Assembly (NCBI GenBank): GCA_017506865.1
Contig: JAFCMP010000533.1
Location: 186,001-250,000, forward strand
Length of the DNA: 64,000 nt
Source: Tribonema minus
Lineage: Eukaryota; Sar; Xanthophyceae; Tribonematales; Tribonemataceae
Reading direction: 5' to 3'
Position 1 is the stretch's first letter; each line of letters starts with the position of its first letter. Positions 1 through 12,297 of the stretch are shown in pieces. Made by a program: the position numbers and the translations under genes. The notes under the pieces are model-generated. The model searched no databases. It worked only from the letters and a program-made list of their open reading frames with translations, and was not told where the DNA came from.

Positions 1-151
1 ATGCAAGGGGCGGTCAGTCAATCTTCAGAAGCCAATGGTTGACTGACAGTACAGCTGCACACAGCCACGCTGGGAGAAATAACGTGCCGCAACCCGACGA
101 CGGCACCGCACACTGATTGCTGAGCGTTGTGACACGACATTAAATGATGAG

Positions 152-560
152 CGCTGTCACACACCTTGAGCGTCAAGTGCACCAGCTCCGCGAACCGCGC
201 GGCGTGGTCACCCGAGTGCTTGCGACATGGATGGATTCTGTGCGGAAATGTGACTGAGCGATGTGACCATACAATCCAACAAATGAGCGCTGTCACGCAC
301 CTTGAGCGTCACGTGCACCAGCGCCGCGACGCGCGCGGCGTACTCACGGCAAGCGCTGGCAATAGCTGCGTACAATCACGCTGAACGAAACCCGTGCCGC
401 AACGCGACGTGGATGCCGTACGTTGATTGCTGACCGTATTGAGCAACGACGACATCCAACTGATGAGCGCTGTCATGCACCTTGAGCGTAACGTGCACCA
501 ATTCTGCGAGGCGCGCGGCGTGCTCGCGGCAAGCGCTGGTAACAGCTGCATACGACCACG
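152..560 (-). repeat. Exon-echo array: three copies of the TIMELESS 639-821 exon end plus donor
   Basis: The exon that ends at 639 with ...LAELVHVTLK and donor GTGCGTGA is followed in the intron by three decayed copies ending near 473, 299 and 158. Each keeps CTCAAG followed by a GTG donor and a shared AGCGCTCAT-like intron stretch. The nearest copy still encodes EHAARLAELVHVTLK with mainly synonymous changes; the farther ones read EYAARVAALVHVTLK and DHAARFAELVHLTLK. Spacing is about 140-175 bp. Confidence 0.8.
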
Positions 561-638
561 CTGGTTGAATTCTGTGTGGCAGTGTGACTGAGCGTTGTGA
601 CCATGAAAATCTAACTGATGAGCGCTGTCATCACGCAC

Positions 639-3600
639 CTTGAGCGTCACGTGCACCAATTCTGCCAGGCGCGCAGCGTGCTCGCGTGAGTGCTTCGCAG
701 GGTTCCACCCCCTGAGGAGTGCGGGCAGCTGGTCGGCGCTCTCGCGCTGGAGGTAGACGTGCGTGAGCAGACCTAGGGCCAGTACGCGGTGCGACTTGAC
801 GGGGGACGCCGTGATGACAGCCTGGGGGGGGGGGGGGGGGGGGGGTTGTGGTTGTGGGGGGGGGTCAGGGGGGGAATTGCAAAGGTTTGTTGGTCGACAA
901 CTACGAGGACGCACAGGTTCTTGCGTGTAAAGGATGCACGAGGGGGCACCATGGTGATGGCCGGGGGGGGGGTAGGGGGGGATGGGGGGGAGAACCGCTG
1001 CAGAGATGGACTCGTGTGGACAGCAGAGATGGTGGTGGCTTTAGGGTGCTAACAATGCTGCTGCTGGTGGGAGAGGGGGATCATCGCTGTTGCACAGAAT
1101 TGCCGATGCAAACCTTCGAGCGCAACATGTCTCATCAGCACTGGGGAATGCAGCCGTTGCTCAGGATTACTGTCAGCACAGACAGTGCGTCATTAGCGCC
1201 AGCCAAGACTGAAACGCACCTGCATTTGCCAGCATCTGTGCGTCTACACATGAACCCTCGACTGTAGTACGTCCTCTACTGTACCGCCAGATGTGCAGCC
1301 ACTGGCGCAGACGACGCCGCAGCGTGCTTACCAGTATCTGCATCATCTCTGTGAGCAGCGTCAGCGCCTCCGTCAGCTTTGGCAGGCTGGCGGGCGCCTT
1401 GGGGTTGGCCAACGCGTGCTCGCACTCGCCTAGCGCCAGGTTGAAGCACATGACATCCAGCGTTTCGAGGATCTGCAGCGGAGGCATGAGATTTGCATTG
1501 GCAAAGCAACCATTGAAAGAGGTAGTGGGGTGCGGCAGGGGCGCGTGCATTGTAAGCACAAGTACTTGCAGGCGAACGCGGCAAACGTTGTGGGCAGCGC
1601 AAGAAACAGGCGAGGCCGGTGGGCAGGTGACCAATGTTGAGCGCTATCAGCAAGGGTTAGGGTTAGGGTTAGGGGTTAGGGTTAGGTTAGGGTTAGGTCA
1701 GCAGCAGCGGCGCTGAAACACAAAGACAACGTGATGCTGCGCTGAGGCGATGGTGCGCTGCAGGACAGGCACGCTGCGGACTGGCATTTTGGAGGTTGTT
1801 CTCAATAGAAGTACTTCAAAATACTTGTACTTAGTCGAGAACAAGCATAGCAAGCGTCCTCATCACAGTCGTTGACAGAGGCGCTTTCCAATTGCTACTG
1901 TAAGTGTAGTGCTGGGGCTGCTGCCTGTGACACAGGTCGCAGTGAGTGCATCTGCCCGAGGCAGTGCTGTTTTCTAGGGTTAGGGCCGAACTCTACCCTG
2001 ACCCTAAGTCACTGCACTGCTCGGCCGGCCAGTGCTTGAAGTACAGAGGGCGTCCTGAAATGACACATGATGATTGCAACAAGTCCTGTTAGATCAGCTA
2101 GATGAGCCCAGAATCGCTGCGCGCCAGTGTGTACCCTCAATTGTGAAGTTGAAGAAACGGCAGATGGCACCCTTGCTTGACAAAGCAACATGTGCTGCAT
2201 GACGCAGAGCTTGCATTTGTGCAAGAAAGCCCCTCCTTTCAGCTCCGGAGGATGGGCCCCGGCCTGATCAAAGATCATAAACCAAGTGATTCGGTGTGGT
2301 GAAGTGTGGGAATGGGGTCGTGGATGGTGGGAAAGTGCGACGTCTGCTGCAAGTAGCAGAGCTGGCACACAATCACAAACACTTATGTACATACATATAT
2401 GTACACATGTATGTATACAAATATCTACATGTATGAGCACGGCACACATACCTGCCCCAGGCGGTACTCCTTCTTGCCGCCGGAGCACTGCCACGCCAGC
2501 CTGTGCGTGCGCATGAACAGCGCGGCGAGCCTGAAGAACATGGGCTTGTCCTGCGCCTGCAGCCTCGATGAGTCGCGTCGGATCTCTTCCTGCAGTGCGT
2601 CACAACAAATGGAGTACATTGAACAGATTAGGTAGTGCCTTCCGAGGCAGCTTGTAGTCAGGATGCAGCAGTGCTCTGTTGGTGATTATGGGCTTGAACT
2701 GTGTCTGCAGCCTCGACAAATTGCGCCAGATCTACTCCTTTAGCGCACATGAGATGAATATTCCGAGTTTTTGTAATTCTCATTTGAAGCATTGGGTGAA
2801 TGACGCTCAAGAACCGCAAGCACGTCTGGGTTGATAGGGCGCGTGAGTCAGCGCGCAGTCAGGGCGCAACAGTGCTCCGCAAGTGATGCCGGGTATTGTC
2901 CTGCAGTGTCAGTCTCAGGATACGACTTCAGCAGCGCTCAGGACGGAGCAACTAGCACCAGCTGGCGATGGCAGTCGCTCGTGGCTCTATATTGTGCACT
3001 TGATAGTTTCCAGAGCGACGGCAAAGTATTGCATCAAGGTGCGGTGCAGGAAGAGGTCAGCCCGTGCAGCGATGCTAGGGTTAGGTTTAGGGTTGGGGTT
3101 AGGATGCAGCGCAGCACCGCAGTTACTTCTACCCCAAGTGCGCATGGGCGCTCCGTGTGTGCCGACCTCATCCAACTTCAATTTCAACAGCCCTGCACAC
3201 CACATCCACTCCGTGCCTTGATGCTGCGCATGAAGTTTTGGGAGATTACTTCAGCTGCAGGGCAATGCCTACAGCAGTGCTCAGCGCACGCCTCGCCATG
3301 CCACAATACCACTGCGCACGTGCGCACAACATCGCATCTCGCTCTCCACATATGCACGGCAGTCTCCATTAACTTCAACAGCGCCAGAAGCTTGATGCTG
3401 CACGCATGAAGCCAGCGCGCATGCAGCGCAGCATCGCAGTACCTCCACCCCCCCCCGAGTGCGCAGCATCACAACGCGCTCCCCGCGTGCGCCGACCACA
3501 CCCCAACTTCAACTTCATCTTCAACACAGCTCCCCGCACACCACATCCCCATCTGCACCTGAAGCTGCGCATGAAGGGGGGTCGTGCAACACCGCATTGC

Positions 3601-6600
3601 CGCTCCGCGCGTGCGCCGACCTCACCCTAACTTCAACTCTCAACTTCAACACCTCCCCTGCGCATGAAGGGTTGTAGCCGACCTCCAGGAATCCCCGCGC
3701 GAAGGCCTGCCAGTGCCTTGCGCGCGCAGTCCCCCTCCAACTTCAACTTCAACTTCAACACCACATCCCCAGCGCGTGCCTTGCTGCTGCGCTCGAAGGG
3801 GTCACCCCAACTTAAATTTAACATCAACACAGCCGCACGCACGCCACCCCCCCCCCTTCCGCACCTTGATGCTGCGCATGAAGGGGTCGTAGCCGACCTC
3901 CAGGAACCCCCGTGCAAAGGCCTGCAGCGCCTTGCGTGCGCAGTCCCCCTCCGCGCGCGCGCTGCTGCCGCAGCCGCCCAGAGCAGCGGCGGCGGCGGCG
4001 GCGGCGCTGCCGGCGGCACCTGCGTCCGGGCGCTGCGCGACGATCGCTGCTGCTCCGCGCCGGCCGGGCTTGGGGGGCGCCTGGGGCACCACCTGCGCAG
4101 GGAGAGCGAAATATTGAAGTTGCTATTGAAGTTGCAGGTGTTGTGTGTGGTTTAGAGGAAGGTTGCGTGTGGTAAGTGACATATGTCCGTTCGGGGCACG
4201 TAGAGAAAGCAGCAAGCATGCCCGTTCCGAGCACGTGCTGCAGTGCTGCAGAGCGCTTTCCGATTCATTGTCTGCCGTGCCTGAGACACCACCCGCGCGT
4301 AGGGTTAGGGTTAGGGTTACGGTTAGGGTTAGGGTTACCGTTACCGTTACCCTAACCCCAACCCTAACCCAAATGCAGGCAGGTCGCTGTGGTTCAGTGA
4401 AAGCCCCCAACGCCGACAGTAGACATGCCTGTGCGACAGTAGGACTCGGCGGCTCGCAGCGAAAAGTTGAGGTTGCAGAATTCTTTCTCTCAAGAAAGCT
4501 ACATGATTGTGGAATGACCAAACCGGCCAGTATGCGGAGACAAAGTCTATGGCAGCTCTCACCTCCGAAAGGTTTTGGAAGGGGTTGTTGGCGAAGCGCG
4601 CAACGCCGGACGCCCCTGGGGCGATCCTGATAGTGCCTCCGAAGCGTGAGTGGCGACTGGCGTATCCATACATGTATATAAAAGAAGCAGACAGCAGCGC
4701 AGAGACGCCATGTATGAGCATACTCCTTGTGAATTTGGACAAAGTCTGCAGTCATTTACAAGCATACATGCCATAAATTTACTGGCGCCACATCTGTGGC
4801 GGTGCGTGGTCCGGGCATACATCTGTGTAGATCCTGATGCTGTGAAAAAAGGTGGCAAATCGTGTCCGTGTGTGAAGCGCGGTGGCGGTGCAGTAGTGGT
4901 AACTTAAGCGATGGGCATGACCGGCATGTCACAGAGAGTGGAGCTGGCGCGCGCTGCGTACGGCGCTTTAACGTCCAGCAGTTGATCCCTATACTACTAC
5001 CGCAGTGTCGCTGAGAGGTCCTTGCTGGCGATCAAATAAACTTGCGCACAGACGATGAACGCCAGTGGATTGCTCAACACACACACAAAGGCCAAGTCCA
5101 ACAACATACCTCAAGTTGCATATGCAATTGTGACGTGCAACCGTGGACATGCTCACAGTTTCAAGAGCTGCTGCGAACACGCTGAATGCCCGGTGGATTG
5201 CTCAGCGCACAACACAAGGCCACGTTCAATTAAAAACTTCAAGTTGCTTCCGCAAGGGTGATGTGACTTTGAAGCGTGGGAATGCTCAAAATTCTAAGAG
5301 CTGCGGCGCACATGCTGAATGCCTAATGGATTGCTCAGCACAACACAGGGCCAACGTCAACAACACACTTCAAGTTGCTTCTGCAAGGGTGACGTGCCTT
5401 TGAAGCGTGGGCATGCTCACAGCCTGGCGCACAAGCCGCTCCTTCTCCAGCATACCCTTGAGCTGCCCTCCACCGGGCGCCACGCCTCCTCCGCCGCTGC
5501 GCTGGTCATCGCCCAGTGACCCTGCATGCGCGAACACCAACACAAGCAAAAGTGGGGTGCGTCACCGACGGAAATGTAATAGGGCATTGACAGCACCGGC
5601 AGATGCTGATCAGGTGCGTGGCAGGATTTGCTTGCAGTGGATGCATGCGCTCGTGCCACGTTGCCCGTGGCGTCCACGTCAGAAGGGCCGAGAGTACCGT
5701 AGGCCCAACGAAGATGTGACAAAACATTGCCAACCGTCTTACTTCAAAATACTTGTGAGGTACATGGGTTTTGTCCATAGACATGGTGGTGCAGGCCTTG
5801 TGAGCGTTCAATGAGCGCTGAATTGAGAGTCACCTCAGCATCCGCTTGAGGTGACATGCCTTCAGTATTGGTGCATGTGTACACAAGTCATGAGGGCTTC
5901 TGCGAAGGGCGCAGCGACGTGACTGAGGTGCGCAGCGGCTTGTCACAATTGCGGAACCGCAGGAGCGCAGTAACCTCACATCTGACGCAGCTGCCATGAC
6001 ACATCATCAACAATAAGTCACACACATGCAACCTGACGCAGCTGCCGCAAGATCGTCACTGAGCCAAATACATACATACATACATAATGCTACATCACGA
6101 CGGTGCCGCACCTGCGCTCTGCGAGTCACTCTGAAACGAAGCTGCCTCCAGCGACGCAATGGCGGCCGCAGCGACTGTGTCCGTGCAGCCCTTGTCTGCC
6201 AGACCCCGAGCCAGGTGGCCCGCGTCTTGCCCCCTGAATATGGAGTCCAGTATGTCCAGCAGCAGCAGGTTTAGCTTGGCGTTGTCGCGCTCGCCTATGC
6301 CCTGTGCGAGATAGGATGGACATGGGGGGGACGTTTGAGTGACTTGAAGGCTTTAGATCGACGCCAACAGCACCCTCTGCACAGTTACGGAGTATGACAC
6401 CTACATACCAAACTTGTCAATACATACATACCGTACTTGCATGTGCATGCATATCTACGCAGGTTTCTCCATCAGGTCCACCTTGGGTTTCCTACTCTGC
6501 CACCATGATTAGTTTTGTCACACAGTGAAGTGTAAGAGCCGAATGGCAGTGCACGATGCACATGGATGGCAATGGGGGGATCTAAGTAGGGGGTTTGGCG

Positions 6601-9600
6601 TTGAGCTCTAAGGGCACCATGGGGTTTGTGTGGCTGCACCGCACAAAAAAAGGGATCACATGAGCACGCCACCAGGTCCCGTTGCTGATCATCATGTCAC
6701 ACGGCAGCAACTGGGACCACAAGCATAGCATCACTGGTACGATTGCAAAGTGCAATCACTACCAGACACAACACCTAGGAATGCAACCGCAATGGTCAAC
6801 ATGACAAAGCGGTTCTCCCTCAGCTTCCCGAAGGTACTGTTTCACTTTGTTGCGGGCAAATGCAAAAGGCGATTGACCTTCAAAGTAGCCACAGCTTCTT
6901 TCAAGAATAGATTACTTCAGGTATTGGTTTTGTACCTGTGCAAGCACCAGGAGGATATCCAGGACAAACTCGGATGCCAGAGCAGACAGCAGCAGCTGGT
7001 GATCACCCTGCAACAGCAGCCGCAGGCACGGCAGCAGCAGCATCAGCAGCAGCAATAGCAAATGTATTCAGCACCTAAAAATCATCGCGTCACTTCAAGT
7101 AGTAGCTGGGTGGTTGCACAAACTATTGCTGCATGGTGTGGAAGAGCAACAGTCATTTCCCGCTTGTTTGTCAAGTCAAGGGCAGCAACCTGGCGCTACA
7201 GTACAACTGATACTGCAAAAAGGAGGCTGTCACTGCCTGTCACAGAATTCAAGCTGCATTTATTCCTTTCGAAGTTTGACGCGCCGCACGGCAAGGTCGC
7301 TTGCAGGCAGCTCCGTTACGCGCACCGAAACCACACAACCAGTCAGGTCGTTACAGCTGAAGAGTAGTGCGGCCTGCTTCACACCGCACCCCATAACCAA
7401 CCCGCCCTCCCCCCCCCCCCCCCCTCCCCCTCCTCCCCCAGTATACCCCACCCCCAGACAGACGACCTCCTCACCTGCCCGGTAATGGCGCCAGTGGCGT
7501 CGTCCCTGACCGCGAGAACGTTCCTGAGAAGCGTCAGTGTCAGCTCTATGAGGAACGCGTCGGCCTCCGTGCGCTGCCCCGCGCGCCCCCCCGTCCTCCC
7601 CAGGGGCCCCTCCAGCGCGCCGACGAGCACTGACGCGACGCTGCGCGACGCGAACGCGCGCTTCACACCGCGCAGCGCCTCCAGCTGCGCCAGCGCGTTC
7701 TGCCGCCTGGATCGGGAATGGAGCGTCGTTACATTTGACATGTGAGGGACAGGGGCGTGTGAGATACTTGTCAGCGACTGATCCGGCAACTGCTCTCAAG
7801 ACGGTATGTAACGCTGCGCGACGCGAACGCGCGCTTCACCGCGCGCAGCGCCTCCAGCTATGCCAGTGCGTTCTGCCGCCTGGAGCGGCGTGGGGAATAA
7901 ACTGTCGCTTTCATGTAAGGGGCAGAGGTGCGCCGACTGATCCGGCTCCTGCTGTGAAAATTAATTTTGTGCATGTGCGATGTGACGCGAACGCGCGTTT
8001 CACTGAGCGCACCGCCTCCAGCTGCGCGCCAGCCGCGTTGGATCGGGACGTGACATTTTAAGTGAGGGACAGGGGTGTGCAAGAGATGTGTCAGCGACTG
8101 ATCTGGCTACTGCTTAAAGATATGTAATGCTGCGCGGCACGCATGCACGCTTCAACGCTCGCAGCACCTCTAGCTGTGCCAGTACGTTCTGCCGCCTGGA
8201 GCAACAGCGCAGGGAATGGAGCGTCGTGACATACTGTAATGTGAGGGACAGGGGCATGCGACCAACTGGTCTGGCGCTGATTGAGAAGATGTGAAGATAT
8301 GCAGCGTTGCGCTTAGGGTTGCGGTTAAGGTTAGGCCCGAACGCGCGTTTCACCGGGCGCAGCACCTCCAGCTGCGCCAGCGCGTGCTGCCGCCTGGAGC
8401 AGTGGCGGCGCAGGGGAGGTAGCGTCGCGGCATGCTGTGACGTCTGAGGGACAGAGGCGTGCCAGACACGCGAGCCCCCTTAAGGAACACGTGCACATGG
8501 TAGTCAGCACACTTCTGTTCTCCATTCGCACACTGCCCTTACCGCTGCGCGCACTCCTGCGGCGCTGGCTCGCTCTAACACTGCTGCCACTACTCCTCTG
8601 CAACATGTGCAGTACACAGCAACCCCCTCCAAACCTCAACGGCATGTGGCATCGGGCAAAACCTTGAAGAATGTGTCCACCATTGTGAGGTAGGGGTGCA
8701 TGTGGGGCAACTGTCCTTCTGGTTGAGAATGTCTGACCAGATGGGCGCATCCTTTTGTGGTACAGTTGGAATTGCCCCTGTCTTGACAGCTAAAGGAGTC
8801 TGAGGGAACGTCATCGCACTTACCGCTGTGCGCGCTCCTGCGGCGTGAGCTCGCTCTGGCGCTGCTGCTACTACGCCTCTGCCACGTGTGCAGAACACAA
8901 CAAGTGTGCAGAACGCAGCAATCCCCTTCTCAACCTCAACGGCATGTGGCAAAAGGGCAGAATCTTACATTTAAAGATTTGGGTCAAGTGTACGTAACCG
9001 CACTGAAGGGGCTTGTGTACATCAACTTAAAATATATAAATCATCAGAGACATCGATATCAAAAGTAACTTCAATTTGTGTTGCCTTCTCTCGTTTGCTA
9101 ATAAATTTCAATCACAATTCTTTTTTACCGCTGCGCGCGCTCCTGCGCCGTGAGCTCGCTCTGGCGCTGCTGCTTTTCCGTGAGGTGCAGTGGCTCCTCC
9201 AGCGCCATCTCCGCGGTGCGGCTCAGCGGTATGCTGAGCATCACGCATATTTTCATGACCTGCAGCGTTTGCGTGCAGGCAGCTTTAGCGATCAGTCCAC
9301 CGCAGCAGAGTAGAATTGTGCGATCGCGCGGGCAGGGTGAGATTGTGGCCTGATGGACTGTCATTGTCCTGCATCACTGCTGCTGCTGCTGCGCTAGATG
9401 TTCCACTTGCTTCATAGTAACTTTCATCTGTTTGCGCCAGTTGCAAGTCGCCGTCCCTGAATCACATGCAGTGTCAAGGTCGCGATCAAGCACCAACTGA
9501 CAAAGGGTATCACTTCCACCATATACTCCGTCGAGCACTTAGCAAGGGCGTCACTGCTTGTTGTTGTAGATGTGTTGTTCATGTAGCCGTCATAACTGCA

Positions 9601-10348
9601 GCAATGCAACCTGTTCTCTGCAGCCTGGTCAATATGAGCAGAATGGAATACCACAAGTACAGTACAGTACAGTACAGTACAGTGGACATCAAGCACGTCT
9701 CAGTGACAGCTTACCGTCTTGACAAGCTCAGGGTCATCCCGGCATTCAATCAGCAGCGGCAGCAGCTTGGTCTGTGGGACCTTGAGCTTGCTGAGCAGGA
9801 TGCAGACGTCGCGGGTAGCATCCAAATCTCGTCGCAAGGCCCTATGCAGGTGCAATGCAAGCAGTGTCAGGTGTTGCTAAGCCCTTTGCAGTGCGCTCAT
9901 GGTGGTCACGATGGCTGTGAATGCTGCTGATATTGCTGCTGTTGCTGCTGCTCCTGCTGCTCATGCAATGGTCAAACATCAAATTGCCAGCTGATCTGCG
10001 TGCTGTGTTTTAAGCTTCATGTGTTTTGCGACCCATTTACGAGCAGATGTCAGAGATCTACAGTGGCGGTCACCATAATTTCGAAAGAAGCGCGAGGAAC
10101 ACGTACTCACAGGACAATGTGTCGATCTTATTATGCAGCGTTAACCAACAAAGGTATTGATATCACCATTGCAAAGCTCACTGCTTTGCTCACCTCTGCA
10201 AGTCTTGCAGCCACTCCAGGCAGTTTTCGCCTCTCACGAACTTCTCCACCACTGCTTCCCTGCCGTCCGCATCCTCTATGATCACTGCCTCAGTGCTGCC
10301 CAGCGCTGTGCACACCAGCAGCAACTCCTTGTGCAAGGCAGAGTCCAT
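639..10348 (-). CDS. TIMELESS: TIMELESS/Tof1/Swi1 replication fork protection protein (3' end outside window)
   Basis: Family role: with TIPIN, TIMELESS travels with the replisome, pauses forks and supports the S-phase checkpoint in the nucleus. Exons read on the minus strand: 10348-10194, 9841-9715, 9259-9129, 7706-7475, 7007-6936, 6301-6112, 5521-5421, tentative microexon 5020-5001, 4656-4563, 4092-3865, 2589-2452, 1472-1332, 821-639. Every listed junction has AG and GT and the phases chain to about 604 codons. The start MDSALHKELLLVCTALG matches the family N-terminus (ELLxxCSALG), followed by NCLEWLQDLQR and ATRDVCILLSKLKVPQTKLL. The hallmark RHSRFGG is at 4.6 kb, and FLEVGYDPFMRSIK and FFRLAALFMRTHR follow in family order. 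The microexon is inferred only from phase, because exon 5421 ends in phase 0 and exon 4656 needs two leftover bases. An Ala/Arg-rich low-complexity insert lies in the 3865-4092 exon. Downstream exons are beyond the left edge. Confidence 0.9.
824..1000. repeat. Poly-G / G-rich low-complexity tract (C-rich on the gene strand)
   Basis: Runs of G with scattered T and A lie immediately upstream, in the gene sense, of the acceptor of the 639-821 exon. On the minus strand they form a very C-rich polypyrimidine tract ending in CCCCAG. The plus-strand Gly-rich reading frames across this stretch are artefacts of the run. Confidence 0.8.
1653..1698 (+). repeat. Interstitial telomere-like (TTAGGG)n tract
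   Basis: About seven imperfect TTAGGG units lie inside a TIMELESS intron, all in one orientation. Shorter tracts of the same type occur at about 1976-1985, 3076-3104, 8308-8335, 23756-23778, 39497-39516 and 39712-39734. Confidence 0.9.
3150..3800 (-). repeat. Exon-echo array downstream of TIMELESS exon 3865-4092, with CTTCAA microsatellites
   Basis: Copies of the exon end (GFLEVGYDPFMRSIK) recur near 3220, 3400, 3570, 3680 and 3790, read on the minus strand. The copy at about 3655-3735 keeps the longest stretch, including the Cys-Ala-Arg-Lys segment before it. Between copies run (AACTTC)n microsatellites. The copies decay with distance and are not used as exons in the phase chain. Confidence 0.75.
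4300..4370. repeat. Head-to-head telomere-like array
   Basis: The tract starts as TTAGGG units, passes through GTTACC variants and finishes as CCCTAA units, so it is an inverted telomeric repeat that can fold on itself. It sits in a TIMELESS intron, far from any chromosome end that can be seen. Confidence 0.85.
5050..5460. repeat. About 135-bp tandem repeat, three units, in the intron after TIMELESS exon 5421-5521
   Basis: Three units share ATTGCTCA, GGCCA, ACTTCAAGTTGC and TGACGTG followed by a sequence like the donor flank of the 5421 exon (GGGCATGCTCACAG on the plus strand). The last unit runs into the real exon, so the array includes the exon-intron boundary, as in the other echo arrays. 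Confidence 0.7.
6062..6086. repeat. (CATA)n microsatellite
   Basis: Short tetranucleotide run in a TIMELESS intron. A similar TACATA/GTACAT-rich stretch lies at about 2383-2436, next to the donor of the 2452-2589 exon. Confidence 0.8.
7800..8900 (-). repeat. Two opposed exon-echo arrays inside one TIMELESS intron
   Basis: The intron between exons 9129-9259 and 7475-7706 contains echoes of both neighbours. Copies of the downstream exon start with its acceptor (AG, then RQNALAQLEALRGVKRAF-like sequence) recur near 7880, 8035, 8205 and 8402. Copies of the upstream exon end with its donor (LTAQERAQR, then GGTAA) recur near 8820 and 8537. Each class sits on the side of its parent exon. Degenerate telomeric TTAGGG units lie at 8308-8335 between them. 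Confidence 0.8.
9655..9681. repeat. (AGTAC)n microsatellite
   Basis: Five perfect AGTAC units lie 35 bp from the donor of the 9715-9841 TIMELESS exon, in the intron. Confidence 0.9.
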
Positions 10349-11289
10349 GATTCTGGTTTTCGCGAATGCTGTTCGCTGCCCGACGCACCCTCAGGCAAGC
10401 TGTTGATAGCGTAGCCGGTGCTTTAACTGGTCTCCTATCCAGTTGACCTGCGCAGCTCGTTGGCTGTCTACCGTCGCCGCCGTCGTGGCACACAGGTGAG
10501 CAGGGCGAAGGTCGGCGCCAAAATGATTTAAAACGCAGCTGCGATCACACTCGTTCGTGTGCGCCGCTGCGGGGTCCTAGGCCGGCTCTGGACGAAGCCT
10601 TCTTCTGCTGCACTGTAGTCCTGACGAAGCCGGACGAAGCCTTATCCTGCCATGCTGTTATCCTGACGAAGCCTTGTTTGCCATTCGCGCTGTTGACTGG
10701 ACCGAAGCCTTCTGCAACAAAACGTCAACCTAACGAAGCCTATTTCGCTGCCGCGATGATTTTAAAGACTTAGAAGCAATAGGCTGACACTGAGCGCAGT
10801 TTAGCTACGTAGTATGCATGTGTGTGTATGTGTGTGTGTGTGTAATCATTACTTGACGGCATACTATACATTTCTGTTTCTCGAGTGTAGGGCTGAAAGG
10901 AAACTCACATATGGTTGCGTGTTCTCGCCAGTTGCACATGCCCGCCGTCACAGGTTGACAACATTTCAAAACTAAGCAAATCACCAGAAACATGACATGC
11001 AGGCATTTGTCACTAAGCGGATTACCTGGCAGGTTATGAGGCTGCCAATAGCGTTTAAGGCGTCCTGGACAGTTTCTTCCCCACAAAGTGTGGGACATCA
11101 TAGCGTTGTCATAGCATCACGCGCGATCTCACCAGTTGTATGCAGTGCACATCCCGGCGTCACAACTCCCATCAACAACATTATGTTCCACAGCAAACGC
11201 AAGTACCGAGTATGCAAATCATGTTGCAAACCATCAAGGCAGCCATGTAGCACAAACTGTTGGCAACTTTTGAAGCCACAGCAAGATAC
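10349..11289. other. Upstream region of TIMELESS; GACGAAGCC repeats and a (GT)n run
   Basis: No gene is recognised here. Between about 10589 and 10733 five or six copies of (G)ACGAAGCC recur roughly every 10-40 bp on the plus strand, about 240-385 bp upstream of the TIMELESS start codon. They could be promoter elements or only a decayed minisatellite. A (GT)n run lies at 10818-10842. From about 11.1 kb homology to duplication copy B begins weakly. Confidence 0.5.
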
Positions 11290-11687
11290 CTGGAATAACA
11301 GGTCAGTTAGCCAATACAGTCTGCACTGCAGGTCAAAAGCAAGGCAGCGGCGCAAGCGGTTAGGTGCAACTGAGTGCCATGCATGGCGCACAAGCACAAA
11401 ACAATTGCTGGCATATGACTGCCGCAGGCTGGCATGAGCATCGACACGGGCACAAAGACAGAACAGCACAAGAAGCATTTTATTTTCACAACAGACACTA
11501 CAACACCCACGTTCACCGCGAAAGCTTTATCAGACGCTGCCCGGTCTCGATGTCCGGTTCTTCAAGTTGATGGCATCGCGAGTCAGGAAGCCTTAGGGCA
11601 GGTGGAGTTGCCAATGGGGCGGGGCTACGATATCTCAAGGGAAGGGAGTGAAGAGCAGCTTCAAACAGCTCTCACATCCAGGTCAGG

Positions 11688-12280
11688 TTAGCTGGTGAGG
11701 CAAAGCGGCGCTCTTGTGGCAGTCTTCTGGCAGTCCCAAAAGACCGGGCTCTTCCAGAGATCACTGAAGCAGGCGAGTGCCTGTGAGGTATACGCAGCAG
11801 CTCCTGTGTAGCTCGCTTGGTGTACCTTGAAGGCAGAGAAGTCTTCTCTGCTCACCAGTTGCTGAAGCCGCCAAATCGACCCAAGAGCCCCTGAACCGAC
11901 GCCATCCTGCTGCTTTCGCGTGCCAGCATCATGCACTCCTCCCAGTCTCATCCCCATGCATCGGAGTTCATCCCACATCCCCCCAAGCCTGAGGGTGCCA
12001 GTGCCAGCCCCCGTTACATCATGCACGATCATCGAATTTTCAGATTGCCGCTCACTGCCACGCGGCGAAGTCCTACAGACAGGCACCGCCACTGCCATGG
12101 GTCAAAAATGCAACACAGGCGGCTGTGTAACAAATAATGTGTACCGACATGTCTACAGACAGTGCACTTTGTCACAGAGTCCCCTATGAAGGGCCGGCAG
12201 GCCGGGCAAGCTTTGTGACCTAAGCCTACATAAACAACTGCCAGTGAGTGTGATATAGTTACCCTTGTATCAATTAGATA
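11688..12280 (-). pseudogene. Damaged Cys-rich / unidentified reading frames within copy A
   Basis: The minus strand has a segment with CPACRPF and CTVCRHV cysteine pairs (about 12.15-12.2 kb), then a 136-codon open frame at 12098-11688. The same order occurs on the plus strand of copy B (about 45.1-45.65 kb), where stops and frame changes interrupt it. The paired cysteines look like a zinc-binding fold, but I do not recognise the family. Both copies seem non-functional or incomplete. Confidence 0.35.
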
Positions 12281-12297
12281 CAAGGGTAACTATATCA
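12251..12297. mobile_element. 47-bp perfect hairpin insertion with 5-bp target duplication
   Basis: The sequence is a 21-bp perfect inverted repeat (TGATATAGTTACCCTTGTATC and its complement) around a 5-base AATTA loop. It is flanked by GAGTG at 12246-12250 and 12298-12302. Copy B near 45.06 kb has the same flanks without the hairpin, so it is an insertion after duplication. It has no coding capacity; its class is unknown. Confidence 0.75.

Noticed and set aside
789-1267. Gly-rich plus-strand frames
   Set aside because: They read through poly-G tracts opposite a TIMELESS exon and intron; no domain is visible.
1653-1698. A true chromosome end
   Set aside because: Tracts are short, internal, in both orientations and flanked by coding exons.
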